Assembly: GCF_007859275.1 (NCBI RefSeq)
Contig: NZ_VOHC01000011.1
Span: 62,001-126,000 of the forward strand
Direction: 5' to 3'
Length of the DNA stretch: 64,000 bases
Origin: Planomicrobium sp. CPCC 101079
Lineage (GTDB): Bacteria > Bacillota > Bacilli > Bacillales_A > Planococcaceae
Below are positions 6,658 to 14,728 of this stretch, piece by piece. Each line of letters begins with the position of its first letter. The first letter of the stretch is position 1. The notes under the pieces are model-generated. The model was not told where the DNA came from. It searched no databases and worked only from the letters and a program-made list of their open reading frames with translations. The position numbers and the translations under genes are program-made.

Positions 6658-9057
6658 ATGCTCGTATCTTTAAAATGGTTAAAAGACTATGTGAATCTGC
6701 AAGAGTTGCCGGCACAAGAACTGGCTGAAAAAATCACGCGTTCAGGGATTGAAGTCGATGCAGTCATCGACCGTTCATTCGGCATGACGAATGTTGTGGT
6801 GGGTTATGTTGAGGCATGTGAAAAACATCCGGAGGCGGATAAATTGTCGATTTGCCAAGTGAACGTCGGCGAAGAGACGACTCAAATCATCTGCGGCGCA
6901 CCGAATATCGCTGCAGGCCAAAAAGTCATCGTTGCCCGTCCAGGCGCTAAACTGCCGGGCGGCATCAAAATCAAAAAAGCGAAACTGCGCGGGCAGGAAT
7001 CGAACGGCATGATCTGTTCGCTCCAAGAACTCGGCATCGAAGGCAAACTCGTGCCAAAAGCGTACGCAGAAGGAATCTATGTGTTGCCGGAAGACGCGGA
7101 AGTTGGATCGGATGTTGTGACTAATTTTGATTTGGACGATACAATTCTGGAACTCGGACTGACACCGAACCGTGCTGATGCCATGAGCATGCTCGGCGTA
7201 GCATATGAAGTTGGCGCAATATTAGATGAAGAAGTTCAATTGCCGGAGATTGCGTACCCGGAAGCGGCGGAAAAAGCGGAATCCATGCTGACTGTTCGTG
7301 TAGATGATCCGGAAGTGAATCCGCTATACGTCGCCAAAGTAGTCCGCAACATCAAAGTCCAAGAATCACCGATGTGGCTGCAGCAACGTCTGATGGCTGC
7401 TGGCGTCCGTCCCCACAATAACGTTGTCGACGTAACAAATTACATTTTGATGGAATACGGCCAACCGCTTCATGCGTTTGACTATGATTTGCTTGAAACT
7501 GGCAATATCACTGTCCGCCATGCTAAAGAAGGCGAGAAGATTACGACGCTTGACGATACAGAACGCACATTGTCTGCGCATAACTTGGTCATTACGAATG
7601 GTGAAAAACCGGTTGCGCTTGCCGGAGTTATGGGAGGCGCCAACTCAGAAGTGAGCGGCTCGACGACAACCGTTGTTATTGAATCGGCATACTTTGAATC
7701 CGGCTCTATCCGCCAAACATCAAGAGACCATGGCCTTCGGAGCGACGCAAGTTCCCGCTACGAAAAAGGTGTGGATCCAAACCGTGTGATTCCGGCTGCA
7801 GAGCGTGCGGCTTCATTGCTTGCTGAACTTGCTGGCGGGGAAGTGCTATCAGGATCTGTCGTTCATGACAATCTTGACCGTGCGGAAAAAGTGGTTTCTG
7901 TATCTCCGGATTTCATTAACCAGCGTCTTGGCATGAAAATTCGTTTTGAAGATATGCTGGATATCTTGAACCGTTTGAAGTTCAAAACAGAAGCAGTCAA
8001 CGGCCAGTTGGTTATTTCAGTGCCGACGCGCCGACAAGACATTCAAATTGAAGAAGACGTCGTGGAAGAAATCGCACGCCTTTACGGTTATGACGAAATT
8101 CCGGCGACGCTTCCGGAAATGGAAACAACGCCAGGCGGCTTGACGCCATACCAAGCAAAACGCCGTATTGTCCGCGCATTGCTGGAAGGCGCCGGATTGC
8201 TTCAAGCAACGACATACTCGTTGACTTCAGAAAAATCGGCGAAGCAATTCGCTTTGACAGAAACGGCAACTACTAAACTTTTAATGCCGATGAGCGAAGA
8301 ACGCAGCACTCTGCGCCAAAGCTTGCTTCCGCATCTATTGGAGTCGGTTTCGTATAATACTGCACGAAGAAGCGATTCTGTAGCGCTATACGAAACAGGG
8401 TCGGTATTCTTGAAAACGGAAGATGAATTGCTGAACGAAGAAGAACATTTGGCAGTGGCAATGACAGGACTTTGGCTTGATAACAGCTGGCAAGGTGAAC
8501 GCAAAGAAGCCGATTTTTATGTGCTGAAAGGCATCGTAGAAGGCTTGGCAGAAAAAATGGGTGTTGAGTTGACGTTTGAACGGGGCCAGATGGATGGCCT
8601 GCATCCAGGAAGAACTGCGTTCATCATGATTGACGGCAAGCGAATTGGCGTTATCGGCCAGCTCCATCCGACCGAGCAAAAAGCACGCGATTTGAAAACA
8701 ACCATCGTTATGGAAATGAATCTGGCAGAACTGCTTCATCAAAAATCAGATGCGCTTGTTTACACGCCAGTACCGCGCTTCCCATCCATTTCACGGGATA
8801 TTGCGCTTGTACTGTCAAAAATCGTGGAAGCCGGCACTGTGGTAAATGTAATCCGCAACGCTGGAGGCAAATTGCTGAAAGACGTCCGCGTCTTTGACTT
8901 GTACGAAGGCGACAAAATGGAACCAGGCAAAAAATCGGTGGCATTCTCTCTCACTTATTTCGATCCGGAAAAAACCTTGACGGACGAAGAAGTGACTGCT
9001 GTACATGAAAAAGTATTGCGTGCATTGACTGAAGTCGGTGCGGAGTTAAGAAGTTAA
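6658..9057 (+). CDS. pheT: Phenylalanyl-tRNA synthetase beta subunit
   Basis: 799 codons, full length. Domains in order: EMAP/tRNA-binding domain (about 40-150, GYVEACEKHPEADKLSICQV...IICGAPNI), B3/B4 editing domain that removes Tyr-tRNA-Phe (about 210-400, ending ARR-like SRDHGLRSDASSRYEKGVD), B5 domain (about 405-480), catalytic-like fold, and the C-terminal ferredoxin-like anticodon-binding FDX-ACB domain (about 705-799, PRFPSISRDIALVL). It starts 13 bases after pheS with AGGAGGAAACTAGA in front. A strong terminator closes the two-gene operon. Confidence 0.98.
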   Translation: MLVSLKWLKDYVNLQELPAQELAEKITRSGIEVDAVIDRSFGMTNVVVGYVEACEKHPEADKLSICQVNVGEETTQIICGAPNIAAGQKVIVARPGAKLPGGIKIKKAKLRGQESNGMICSLQELGIEGKLVPKAYAEGIYVLPEDAEVGSDVVTNFDLDDTILELGLTPNRADAMSMLGVAYEVGAILDEEVQLPEIAYPEAAEKAESMLTVRVDDPEVNPLYVAKVVRNIKVQESPMWLQQRLMAAGVRPHNNVVDVTNYILMEYGQPLHAFDYDLLETGNITVRHAKEGEKITTLDDTERTLSAHNLVITNGEKPVALAGVMGGANSEVSGSTTTVVIESAYFESGSIRQTSRDHGLRSDASSRYEKGVDPNRVIPAAERAASLLAELAGGEVLSGSVVHDNLDRAEKVVSVSPDFINQRLGMKIRFEDMLDILNRLKFKTEAVNGQLVISVPTRRQDIQIEEDVVEEIARLYGYDEIPATLPEMETTPGGLTPYQAKRRIVRALLEGAGLLQATTYSLTSEKSAKQFALTETATTKLLMPMSEERSTLRQSLLPHLLESVSYNTARRSDSVALYETGSVFLKTEDELLNEEEHLAVAMTGLWLDNSWQGERKEADFYVLKGIVEGLAEKMGVELTFERGQMDGLHPGRTAFIMIDGKRIGVIGQLHPTEQKARDLKTTIVMEMNLAELLHQKSDALVYTPVPRFPSISRDIALVLSKIVEAGTVVNVIRNAGGKLLKDVRVFDLYEGDKMEPGKKSVAFSLTYFDPEKTLTDEEVTAVHEKVLRALTEVGAELRS

Positions 9058-9074
9058 AAGAACTTCTGTTAATA

Positions 9075-9112
9075 AAGGAGGGAGAATCTTTGAGATTCTC
9101 TCTCCTTTTTAT
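9075..9112 (+). terminator. Terminator after pheT
   Basis: AAAGGAGGGAGAATC, TTT loop, GATTCTCTCTCCTTTTT. The long stem has a one-base slip in the middle and a T run after it. Confidence 0.9.
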
Positions 9113-9217
9113 TGTGAAAAAATATAGTATATAATTTATATTTTTATAGGATTATATGTATAAGAGGCACTCTTGTTTGTGGTAATATCTATCTATTAGT
9201 AAGAAGGAGGATCTCTT

Positions 9218-9583
9218 GTGAAAAGTCTGGTACAAAATGAGAGAGGTTTGACGTTAATTGAAATTTTGGCTGCTTTAGTTATTTTAGGAATTGTGCTCAT
9301 CAGTGTTATGAGCTTTTTTACACAGTCGGCTAAATTTACTGCCCATAATAATGAGAAGCTGACAAATGTGCAAGTGGCAGAAGAAGTCATAGCTGAGATT
9401 CGGCAAGGCAAGTATTTGAGTGATACCAGTTTTACAAGAGAGGGCGCTTATAAAGTTGAGATTGACATTAAAGATGGCCCTGAAAATTTAGAATTAGCAA
9501 CTGTCGTAGTAAGTTCACCGGAAGGGGCTGGAATAGATGAATCGGATTTCACGACACAAATGTATTTTGAGGTGTCTCCATGA
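9218..9583 (+). CDS. Type IV prepilin-like protein (PilV-type minor pilin)
   Basis: 121 codons from a GTG preceded by AAGAAGGAGGATC. The N-terminus NERG-LTLIEILAALVILGIVLISVMSFF is a class III signal peptide. Prepilin peptidase would cut after the glycine at residue 10, glutamate +5 is present, and a hydrophobic helix follows. The rest is a small globular domain of unknown fold. It is the first of three AT-rich genes between pheT and rnhC, where B. subtilis has none. No pilus ATPase or prepilin peptidase lies nearby, so export would depend on machinery elsewhere, for example a com system. Confidence 0.8.
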   Translation: MKSLVQNERGLTLIEILAALVILGIVLISVMSFFTQSAKFTAHNNEKLTNVQVAEEVIAEIRQGKYLSDTSFTREGAYKVEIDIKDGPENLELATVVVSSPEGAGIDESDFTTQMYFEVSP

Positions 9584-10065
9584 AGAGTGAAGATGGAGTT
9601 ACATTAGTTGAGCTGTTGGGTGGATTGGTCATTATTGGCATCATTGTAGTTAGCATCATGTCTGTTTTCTCTAATGGAATCAAGTCTTCTGAGCGAACCA
9701 CCAGCCGCCAAGAAATTCAGCAAGAAGCAAATCTCGTGGTTGAAAAAATTCGCTCAGCTTATTTGCAAAATGAGAAAAATGAGTTGATAACGGAAGAGTT
9801 TATAGTCAAAAAACAAGGGCAGAAGCTGGAAATCTCTGAAATATCTGAGACAGGCAGCACCATAAATAAGGTTATTTCAGAAGGTTATCATTATCAACTT
9901 TTCATGACGCAAACAGATGGGACCACAGGTTCTGTAGAAGAACTGGTATTAGACAGGTCTATAACTTCTCCGTTCCACCTGAAAATTTGCCCGAAGTCTG
10001 CTACGGGTGATTGTCCAAGCAATCAAGGGTTTGAAATCCAGACCTCATTCAGTAAGTTGAACTAG
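9580..10065 (+). CDS. Type IV prepilin-like protein (PilW/PilJ-type minor pilin)
   Basis: 161 codons. The ATG overlaps the stop of the previous gene (ATGA), so translation is probably coupled. SEDG-VTLVELLGGLVIIGIIVVSIMSVFSNG is a class III prepilin leader with glycine at residue 6 and glutamate +5 of the mature form. A polar C-terminal domain follows, with a likely cysteine pair (LKICPKSATGDCPSNQG, near residues 141-149). It is probably a minor pseudopilin assembled with its two neighbours. No specific family can be assigned from sequence reading alone. Confidence 0.75.
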   Translation: MKSEDGVTLVELLGGLVIIGIIVVSIMSVFSNGIKSSERTTSRQEIQQEANLVVEKIRSAYLQNEKNELITEEFIVKKQGQKLEISEISETGSTINKVISEGYHYQLFMTQTDGTTGSVEELVLDRSITSPFHLKICPKSATGDCPSNQGFEIQTSFSKLN

Positions 10066-10076
10066 GAGGAAATCGG

Positions 10077-11063
10077 ATGAACCGAATTCAAAATGATAAA
10101 GGTTATGCGTTATTATTGGTAATGTTATTAGTTGTACTCTTTTCAATTTTGGGACTTGGCTTACTAGCCTTAAATATGAATGCAGCAACGCAATTTACTA
10201 CGAAGGAAGAACAAGTACAAGCAAGACACCAAGCAGAAATGGGGGTTTTGCACTATAAAGCCCAGCTGGAAAAAATAGTAGAAACAAATAAAATCAATAA
10301 AAACCTATCATGCACAGATCTTAAAAAAGCAATAGTGAATATCTCAAATAATGAAAATGCGAGTTATAGTATCACAAATGAAAACATTGATTGTGTTTCG
10401 GCGAACAAAAGCATCACTGTTTCGATTAATAGTGTAGGAAAATATAGAGAACGTGATGATCAAATAGAAGCTGAGTTCGTTGTCAACCAGTTAGGGGCAA
10501 ATTCAGGGACTGGTGGAACCGGTACGGGTAGTGGAGCGATCCCGGTACCGTCTGATTACAACGATTCAGTAAAGGTCGTTGAAAGTGATTTCAAGTTCCT
10601 TAACGGTTCTTATAGCCCTGCCCAAAGCAGCATGCATATAAAAGGTGATGCAACGGTACAGTCAGGAAACAGCAAGGGTGGAAATGATATACTGATCCAA
10701 AGAAACTTTTTTGTGGATGGCAATATAGATTTTAAAAACCATGCCTGTTTGGCGGTTAGAGGGAATTTAATTGTGAAAGGAAACGTAAGTGCAACCAATA
10801 AAGTGTACATATTCGTTTATGGAAATGCATATTTTAATTCATATACGTATACGTCTTCCAACAATGAAATTTTTGTGACGGGAAAAGTGTTTGTCAACGG
10901 AATAGAAAAACCCAATAAGTATGGTCCTGTACCATCAGGAAAAGTATACGTTTACGGCAATGGAAATAAAAGTTGTCCGCTTCCCGGATCGGGGAATCCG
11001 GGAACCTCGCAATTTTCTTGGGAATTGGGCGATGAAATGAATGTTGATTATTTTACAGACTAA
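10077..11063 (+). CDS. PilX-like pilin-associated protein with beta-helix-like C-terminus
   Basis: 328 codons, preceded by AGGAGGAAATCG. The N-terminus NDKGYALLLVMLLVVLFSILGLGLLALNMNAA is the hydrophobic helix typical of PilX-type proteins; glutamate +5 is missing, as is common in that group. Residues 30-140 form a polar domain with QAEMGVLHYKAQLE and two cysteines. A glycine/threonine linker follows near 145 (GANSGTGGTGTGSG). The C-terminal part has alternating short beta-strand repeats (IKGDATVQ, ILIQRNFFVDGNI, LAVRGNLIVKGNV, IFVYGNAYF, IFVTGKVFVNG), resembling a bactofilin-type right-handed beta helix. Last gene of the pilin cassette. Confidence 0.7.
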   Translation: MNRIQNDKGYALLLVMLLVVLFSILGLGLLALNMNAATQFTTKEEQVQARHQAEMGVLHYKAQLEKIVETNKINKNLSCTDLKKAIVNISNNENASYSITNENIDCVSANKSITVSINSVGKYRERDDQIEAEFVVNQLGANSGTGGTGTGSGAIPVPSDYNDSVKVVESDFKFLNGSYSPAQSSMHIKGDATVQSGNSKGGNDILIQRNFFVDGNIDFKNHACLAVRGNLIVKGNVSATNKVYIFVYGNAYFNSYTYTSSNNEIFVTGKVFVNGIEKPNKYGPVPSGKVYVYGNGNKSCPLPGSGNPGTSQFSWELGDEMNVDYFTD

Positions 11064-11068
11064 CAGGA

Positions 11069-11104
11069 ATAGAGCAGGCATATTTATATGCCTGCTCTAT
11101 TTGT
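11069..11104 (+). terminator. Terminator after the prepilin cassette
   Basis: ATAGAGCAGGCATAT and ATATGCCTGCTCTAT pair perfectly, followed by a short T-rich tail. Confidence 0.8.
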
Positions 11105-11133
11105 GTAAATAAAAATATCCAAATTACTATTAG

Positions 11134-12066
11134 TTAACCCCGCCGCTTCGCTGCCAGTACCTCCGCTTTCTTCGTATTCGCAAAATGATACTTCGTCAGC
11201 GATTTCAAATATTCGGCCCCTTTTTTTAGCAAGATCTTTGCAGCCGCTTCATCAACCAGTTTGCCTGCGCCTTTTGGCAGAATCAAGCCGGCTTCTTGGC
11301 TCATGCGATCCATTTCTTCCAGGAACGCAACGCGCGCAATGATTGAGGCACAGGCGACCGAAACGTGTAGCCCTTCCGCTTTGGTGGAGAATAGCACATT
11401 TTCCTTGATAATTTCTTTTTCATTTTTAACATGATTGTAATAGACGCCGCGTTCAGCAAATTGGTCGATAAGAATGGCGTCCGGCTTTTCTGGCGCCATT
11501 TTCCGCAGAACAAGCTTCAATGCCTGATTATGCAGCAGCGCTTTAATTTTTCCTTGCGACCAGCCTTTTGCTTGGACTTCGTTGTATTTCTCATTCTTTA
11601 GCGTAAGGACGTGGTGGGCAAACGCTTCTCTCAAATCCGGTGCTATTTTTCGCATATAATCATCGGTCAATAATTTGGAATCCTTTACGCCAAGCTCATG
11701 GGCGAGGCCGATTTTATCCGAAGGCACAAAGCAGGCAGCAACAGTAATGGGGCCAAAGAAATCGCCTGTGCCGGTTTCATCTGAGCCAAGGACAGAACGG
11801 CCTGCGAAGCCCTCAGGCAAAACATCGCCCTTTGTGGAAGCGGTTTTTGTGCCTGCTTCATCAGCCTCACCCCATTTAGCTGCCTCACGCTCTGCCCCGG
11901 CCCCCTGAAACATCACTTTTCCGGAATTATAGACAGTCAGCACCGCATCGGGCAGTTTTGCAGTGAAGCGGATATACTGTGCTTTGGCAGCCGCTTGCTG
12001 GTTCTTGTAGTGCGCAATTATTTGAAGCAGACTTTCCTCGGATAATTTTAGAACGACATTAGACAT
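11134..12066 (-). CDS. rnhC: Ribonuclease HIII
   Basis: 310 codons from the ATG at 12066, chosen because GAGAGGAGA precedes it. RNase HIII cuts the RNA strand of RNA-DNA hybrids, removing R-loops and Okazaki primers. The N-terminal TBP-like substrate-binding domain (about 1-85) is followed by the RNase H fold with [14 protein letters not shown] (catalytic Asp and Glu), [17 protein letters not shown] and the conserved ACASIIAR. RNase HII lacks the N-terminal domain, so this is HIII. It lies opposite zapA, the same arrangement as in B. subtilis. Confidence 0.95.
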   Translation of the reverse strand: MSNVVLKLSEESLLQIIAHYKNQQAAAKAQYIRFTAKLPDAVLTVYNSGKVMFQGAGAEREAAKWGEADEAGTKTASTKGDVLPEGFAGRSVLGSDETGTGDFFGPITVAACFVPSDKIGLAHELGVKDSKLLTDDYMRKIAPDLREAFAHHVLTLKNEKYNEVQAKGWSQGKIKALLHNQALKLVLRKMAPEKPDAILIDQFAERGVYYNHVKNEKEIIKENVLFSTKAEGLHVSVACASIIARVAFLEEMDRMSQEAGLILPKGAGKLVDEAAAKILLKKGAEYLKSLTKYHFANTKKAEVLAAKRRG

Positions 12067-12149
12067 GGGTAAGTCTCCTCTCTTATGATTCACAAGCAGC
12101 TTGTGTTCATGTTATGATTATGTATAGAATTCTAAAGGGGGATGGAGCA

Positions 12150-12410
12150 TTGTCGGATCAGCAGAAAATTCGCACTTCAGTTGAAATATACGGCCATACT
12201 TATAAAATGGTAGGCAGCGAAACTTCCGGGCACATGCGCCTGGTTGCGTCGATGGTTGATGAGAAAATGCGTGAATTCCATGCGATGAATCCATCTCTTG
12301 ACAGTTCGAAGCTTGCTGTTTTAACGGCGGTCAATGCCGTAAATGACTATCTTAAACTAAAAGAACAAGTAGAACAATTGGAATTTGAACTCCGAAAACT
12401 GAAGGGTTGA
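12150..12410 (+). CDS. zapA: Cell division protein ZapA
   Basis: 86 codons from the TTG at 12150, placed eight bases after AAGGGGG; this gives the normal ZapA length. ZapA binds and bundles FtsZ protofilaments at the division ring. The N-terminal globular part ([34 protein letters not shown]) leads into a C-terminal coiled coil ([23 protein letters not shown]) that mediates tetramerisation. It is the first gene of the zapA-cvpA-polX-mutS2 run and is divergent from rnhC. Confidence 0.92.
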   Translation: MSDQQKIRTSVEIYGHTYKMVGSETSGHMRLVASMVDEKMREFHAMNPSLDSSKLAVLTAVNAVNDYLKLKEQVEQLEFELRKLKG

Positions 12411-12415
12411 CGAAC

Positions 12416-12952
12416 ATGCTTGATATAATACTATTGATTTTATTGCTTGGCGGCCTGATTGTCGGGGCTAAAAGGGGCCTTGTGGTCCAACTGATCCACA
12501 TGGTCGGATTTATCATAGCGTTGGTTGTTGCATATCTCTATTATAAACCACTCGCCGAATATTTTGTGCTATGGGTGCCGTACCCGGCCGTCAGCGAAGA
12601 TTCGCGTTTTACCATTGCTATTGAGCAATTGGACTTGGACCAGACGTTTTACCAGCTTTTCGCATTTGCTTTGATTTTCTTTGCGGTGAAATTCGCATTG
12701 CAAGTGCTGGCTTCGATGTTTGATTTCCTAAAATATCTGCCTTTGCTCGGTTTTGTCAGCAAAATTCTTGGAGCTATACTGGGTGTGATCGAAGTGTACA
12801 TACTGTTGTTTATTTTCATCTATGTGTTGGCGTTGCTTCCAATCGGTGCAATTCAAACTCAATTGGAGAATTCTGGAATTGCGAAAACAATGCTGGAACA
12901 TACACCCTATTTCTCCGAGAAAGTAAAAGAATGGTGGTATATTTATATGTAA
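12416..12952 (+). CDS. cvpA: CvpA family membrane protein (YshB)
   Basis: 178 codons from the ATG at 12416, which GAAGGG precedes at proper distance; homologues also begin MLD. Four transmembrane helices are visible (about 1-20, 25-48, 80-105, 118-140), with the family motif GLIVGAKRGLVVQLIHMVGFIIALVVAYL. CvpA proteins are linked to colicin V production in E. coli and to envelope homeostasis, but the mechanism is unknown. It follows zapA with almost no gap and precedes an intrinsic terminator. Confidence 0.9.
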   Translation: MLDIILLILLLGGLIVGAKRGLVVQLIHMVGFIIALVVAYLYYKPLAEYFVLWVPYPAVSEDSRFTIAIEQLDLDQTFYQLFAFALIFFAVKFALQVLASMFDFLKYLPLLGFVSKILGAILGVIEVYILLFIFIYVLALLPIGAIQTQLENSGIAKTMLEHTPYFSEKVKEWWYIYM

Positions 12953-12957
12953 GTAGG

Positions 12958-12989
12958 AACTTCTCTCTTGCTGAGAGAAGTTTTTTTCA
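12958..12989 (+). terminator. Terminator between cvpA and polX
   Basis: AACTTCTCTC, TTGCT loop, GAGAGAAGTT, T run. It probably attenuates rather than fully separates transcription, because no clear promoter follows before polX. Confidence 0.8.
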
Positions 12990-13012
12990 AGTCTAAAACT
13001 GGAGGATTCTGC

Positions 13013-14716
13013 ATGAATAAAAAAATAATCATCAGAACACTAGAGAAAATCGCATTATATATGGAACTTAAAGGAGAAAATCCGTTTAAAGTGTCGGCAT
13101 TCCGAAAAGCCGCACAAGCGCTTGAACTCGACCAGCGCAGCCTGGATGAAATCGAAGATGTCACCAAACTCAAAGGCATCGGAAAAGGGACAGGGGACGT
13201 CATTCTGGAGTTGATGGCAGACGGCAAATCCACCGTTCTGGAAGAATTGCAAAATGAAGTGCCGAAAGGGCTTCTCCCTTTGATGAAGCTCCAAGGAATG
13301 GGCGGCAAAAAAATTGCCAAGCTGTATAAAGAGCTGGGCATTGATTCCGCAGAAGCGTTGATGCAGGCATGCCTTGCCCACGACATCCAAAAATTGCCGG
13401 GCTTCGGGCCGAAATCCGAAGAAAAGATCTTGAAGGAATTGACGGATTTCGATTCGAAACCGGGGCGCCATCCGATTTGGCGGACAGAAGAAGCTGTGGC
13501 ATTTATCGAAGAGGTGCTGTCAAAAATCGAAGCGGTTGCAAAATTCTCGGTTGCCGGGAGTTACCGGCGGACAAAAGAGACCAGCAAAGACCTCGACTTT
13601 ATCATCGCGACGACTGATCCAATAGGAGTAAGAGAGCAATTGCTGGCAGCGCTTCCGGTGGAAAATACGATTGCAGCTGGCGATACGAAAGTATCCGTCA
13701 CTGTAGAGTTTCAGGAAATGATTGATGTTGATTTCCGTTTGGTTGCGCCAGAAGAATTCGCGACAGCGCTGCACCATTTTACGGGTTCAAAAGACCATAA
13801 CGTCAAAATGCGGCAACTTGCGAAATCGCAAAACAAGAAAATCAGCGAATATGGTGTGGAACAAGCCGATGGCTCGGTCAAGACGTTTGAAAACGAGACG
13901 GAATTTTATGCGTATTTCGATTTGCCGTTCATTCCGCCGACAGTCCGTGAAGATGGACGGGAAATTGACCGCTTGGATGAATTGCCGCTGCTTGTGGATC
14001 TTCCGGATATTAAAGGCGACTTGCACATGCACACTACTTGGTCGGACGGCGCCCATTCACTGACGGAAATGGTGGAAGCTTGCCGTGCTCGGGGTTATAA
14101 CTATATGGTCATCACCGACCATTCGCATTATTTAAAAGTGGCAAACGGCTTGACGCCGGAACGCCTGTTGAAGCAAAATGCCGAAATCCGCGAATTAAAC
14201 AAAAAATACGATGACATAGAAGTGATGTCCGGTACAGAAATGGACATTTTGCCGGACGGCTCACTCGATTTTGACGATAAAGTGCTGGAACAGCTTGACT
14301 TCGTTATTGCCAGCATCCACTCGAGCTTTCAGCAGCCCCAGGAGCAGATCATGGCACGCATTTTAACTGCGATGAAAAATCCGCATGTCGATATGATCGC
14401 GCATCCGACAGGACGCATTGTCGGGCAACGGAGCGGGTATGATCCAGACATGGAGCAATTGCTGGACTGGGCGAAAGAATATGGTAAAATCGTAGAATTG
14501 AATGCTAGTCCATACCGGTTAGATTTGGCTGTCGAGCATTTGGAAATGGCACAAGAAAAAGGCGTGCCAGTGGCAATCAATACCGATGCCCATGCAATTG
14601 AACAACTGGAAGTCATGGAGACAGGCATCAAGCATGCACAAAAAGCATGGCTTAAAAAGGATCATGTAGTCAATACATGGCCGCTTGAGAAACTGCAAGA
14701 ATACCTGAAAAAATAG
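13013..14716 (+). CDS. polX: DNA polymerase/3'-5' exonuclease PolX
   Basis: 567 codons, close to the B. subtilis enzyme. PolX fills short gaps in base excision repair. The N-terminal polymerase beta-like part (about 1-315) has helix-hairpin-helix units (LKGIGKGTGDVILEL, LPGFGPKSEEKILKEL) and the catalytic carboxylates in GSYRRTKETSKDLDFII and MIDVDFRLV. The C-terminal PHP domain (about 335-560) provides metal-dependent 3'-5' exonuclease activity, with DLHMHTTWSDG, VITDHSHY, GTEMDIL, ASIHSSF and AHPTGR. CTGGAGGATT precedes the ATG at 13013. Confidence 0.96.
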   Translation: MNKKIIIRTLEKIALYMELKGENPFKVSAFRKAAQALELDQRSLDEIEDVTKLKGIGKGTGDVILELMADGKSTVLEELQNEVPKGLLPLMKLQGMGGKKIAKLYKELGIDSAEALMQACLAHDIQKLPGFGPKSEEKILKELTDFDSKPGRHPIWRTEEAVAFIEEVLSKIEAVAKFSVAGSYRRTKETSKDLDFIIATTDPIGVREQLLAALPVENTIAAGDTKVSVTVEFQEMIDVDFRLVAPEEFATALHHFTGSKDHNVKMRQLAKSQNKKISEYGVEQADGSVKTFENETEFYAYFDLPFIPPTVREDGREIDRLDELPLLVDLPDIKGDLHMHTTWSDGAHSLTEMVEACRARGYNYMVITDHSHYLKVANGLTPERLLKQNAEIRELNKKYDDIEVMSGTEMDILPDGSLDFDDKVLEQLDFVIASIHSSFQQPQEQIMARILTAMKNPHVDMIAHPTGRIVGQRSGYDPDMEQLLDWAKEYGKIVELNASPYRLDLAVEHLEMAQEKGVPVAINTDAHAIEQLEVMETGIKHAQKAWLKKDHVVNTWPLEKLQEYLKK

Positions 14717-14728
14717 GAGGTGCCTCCT

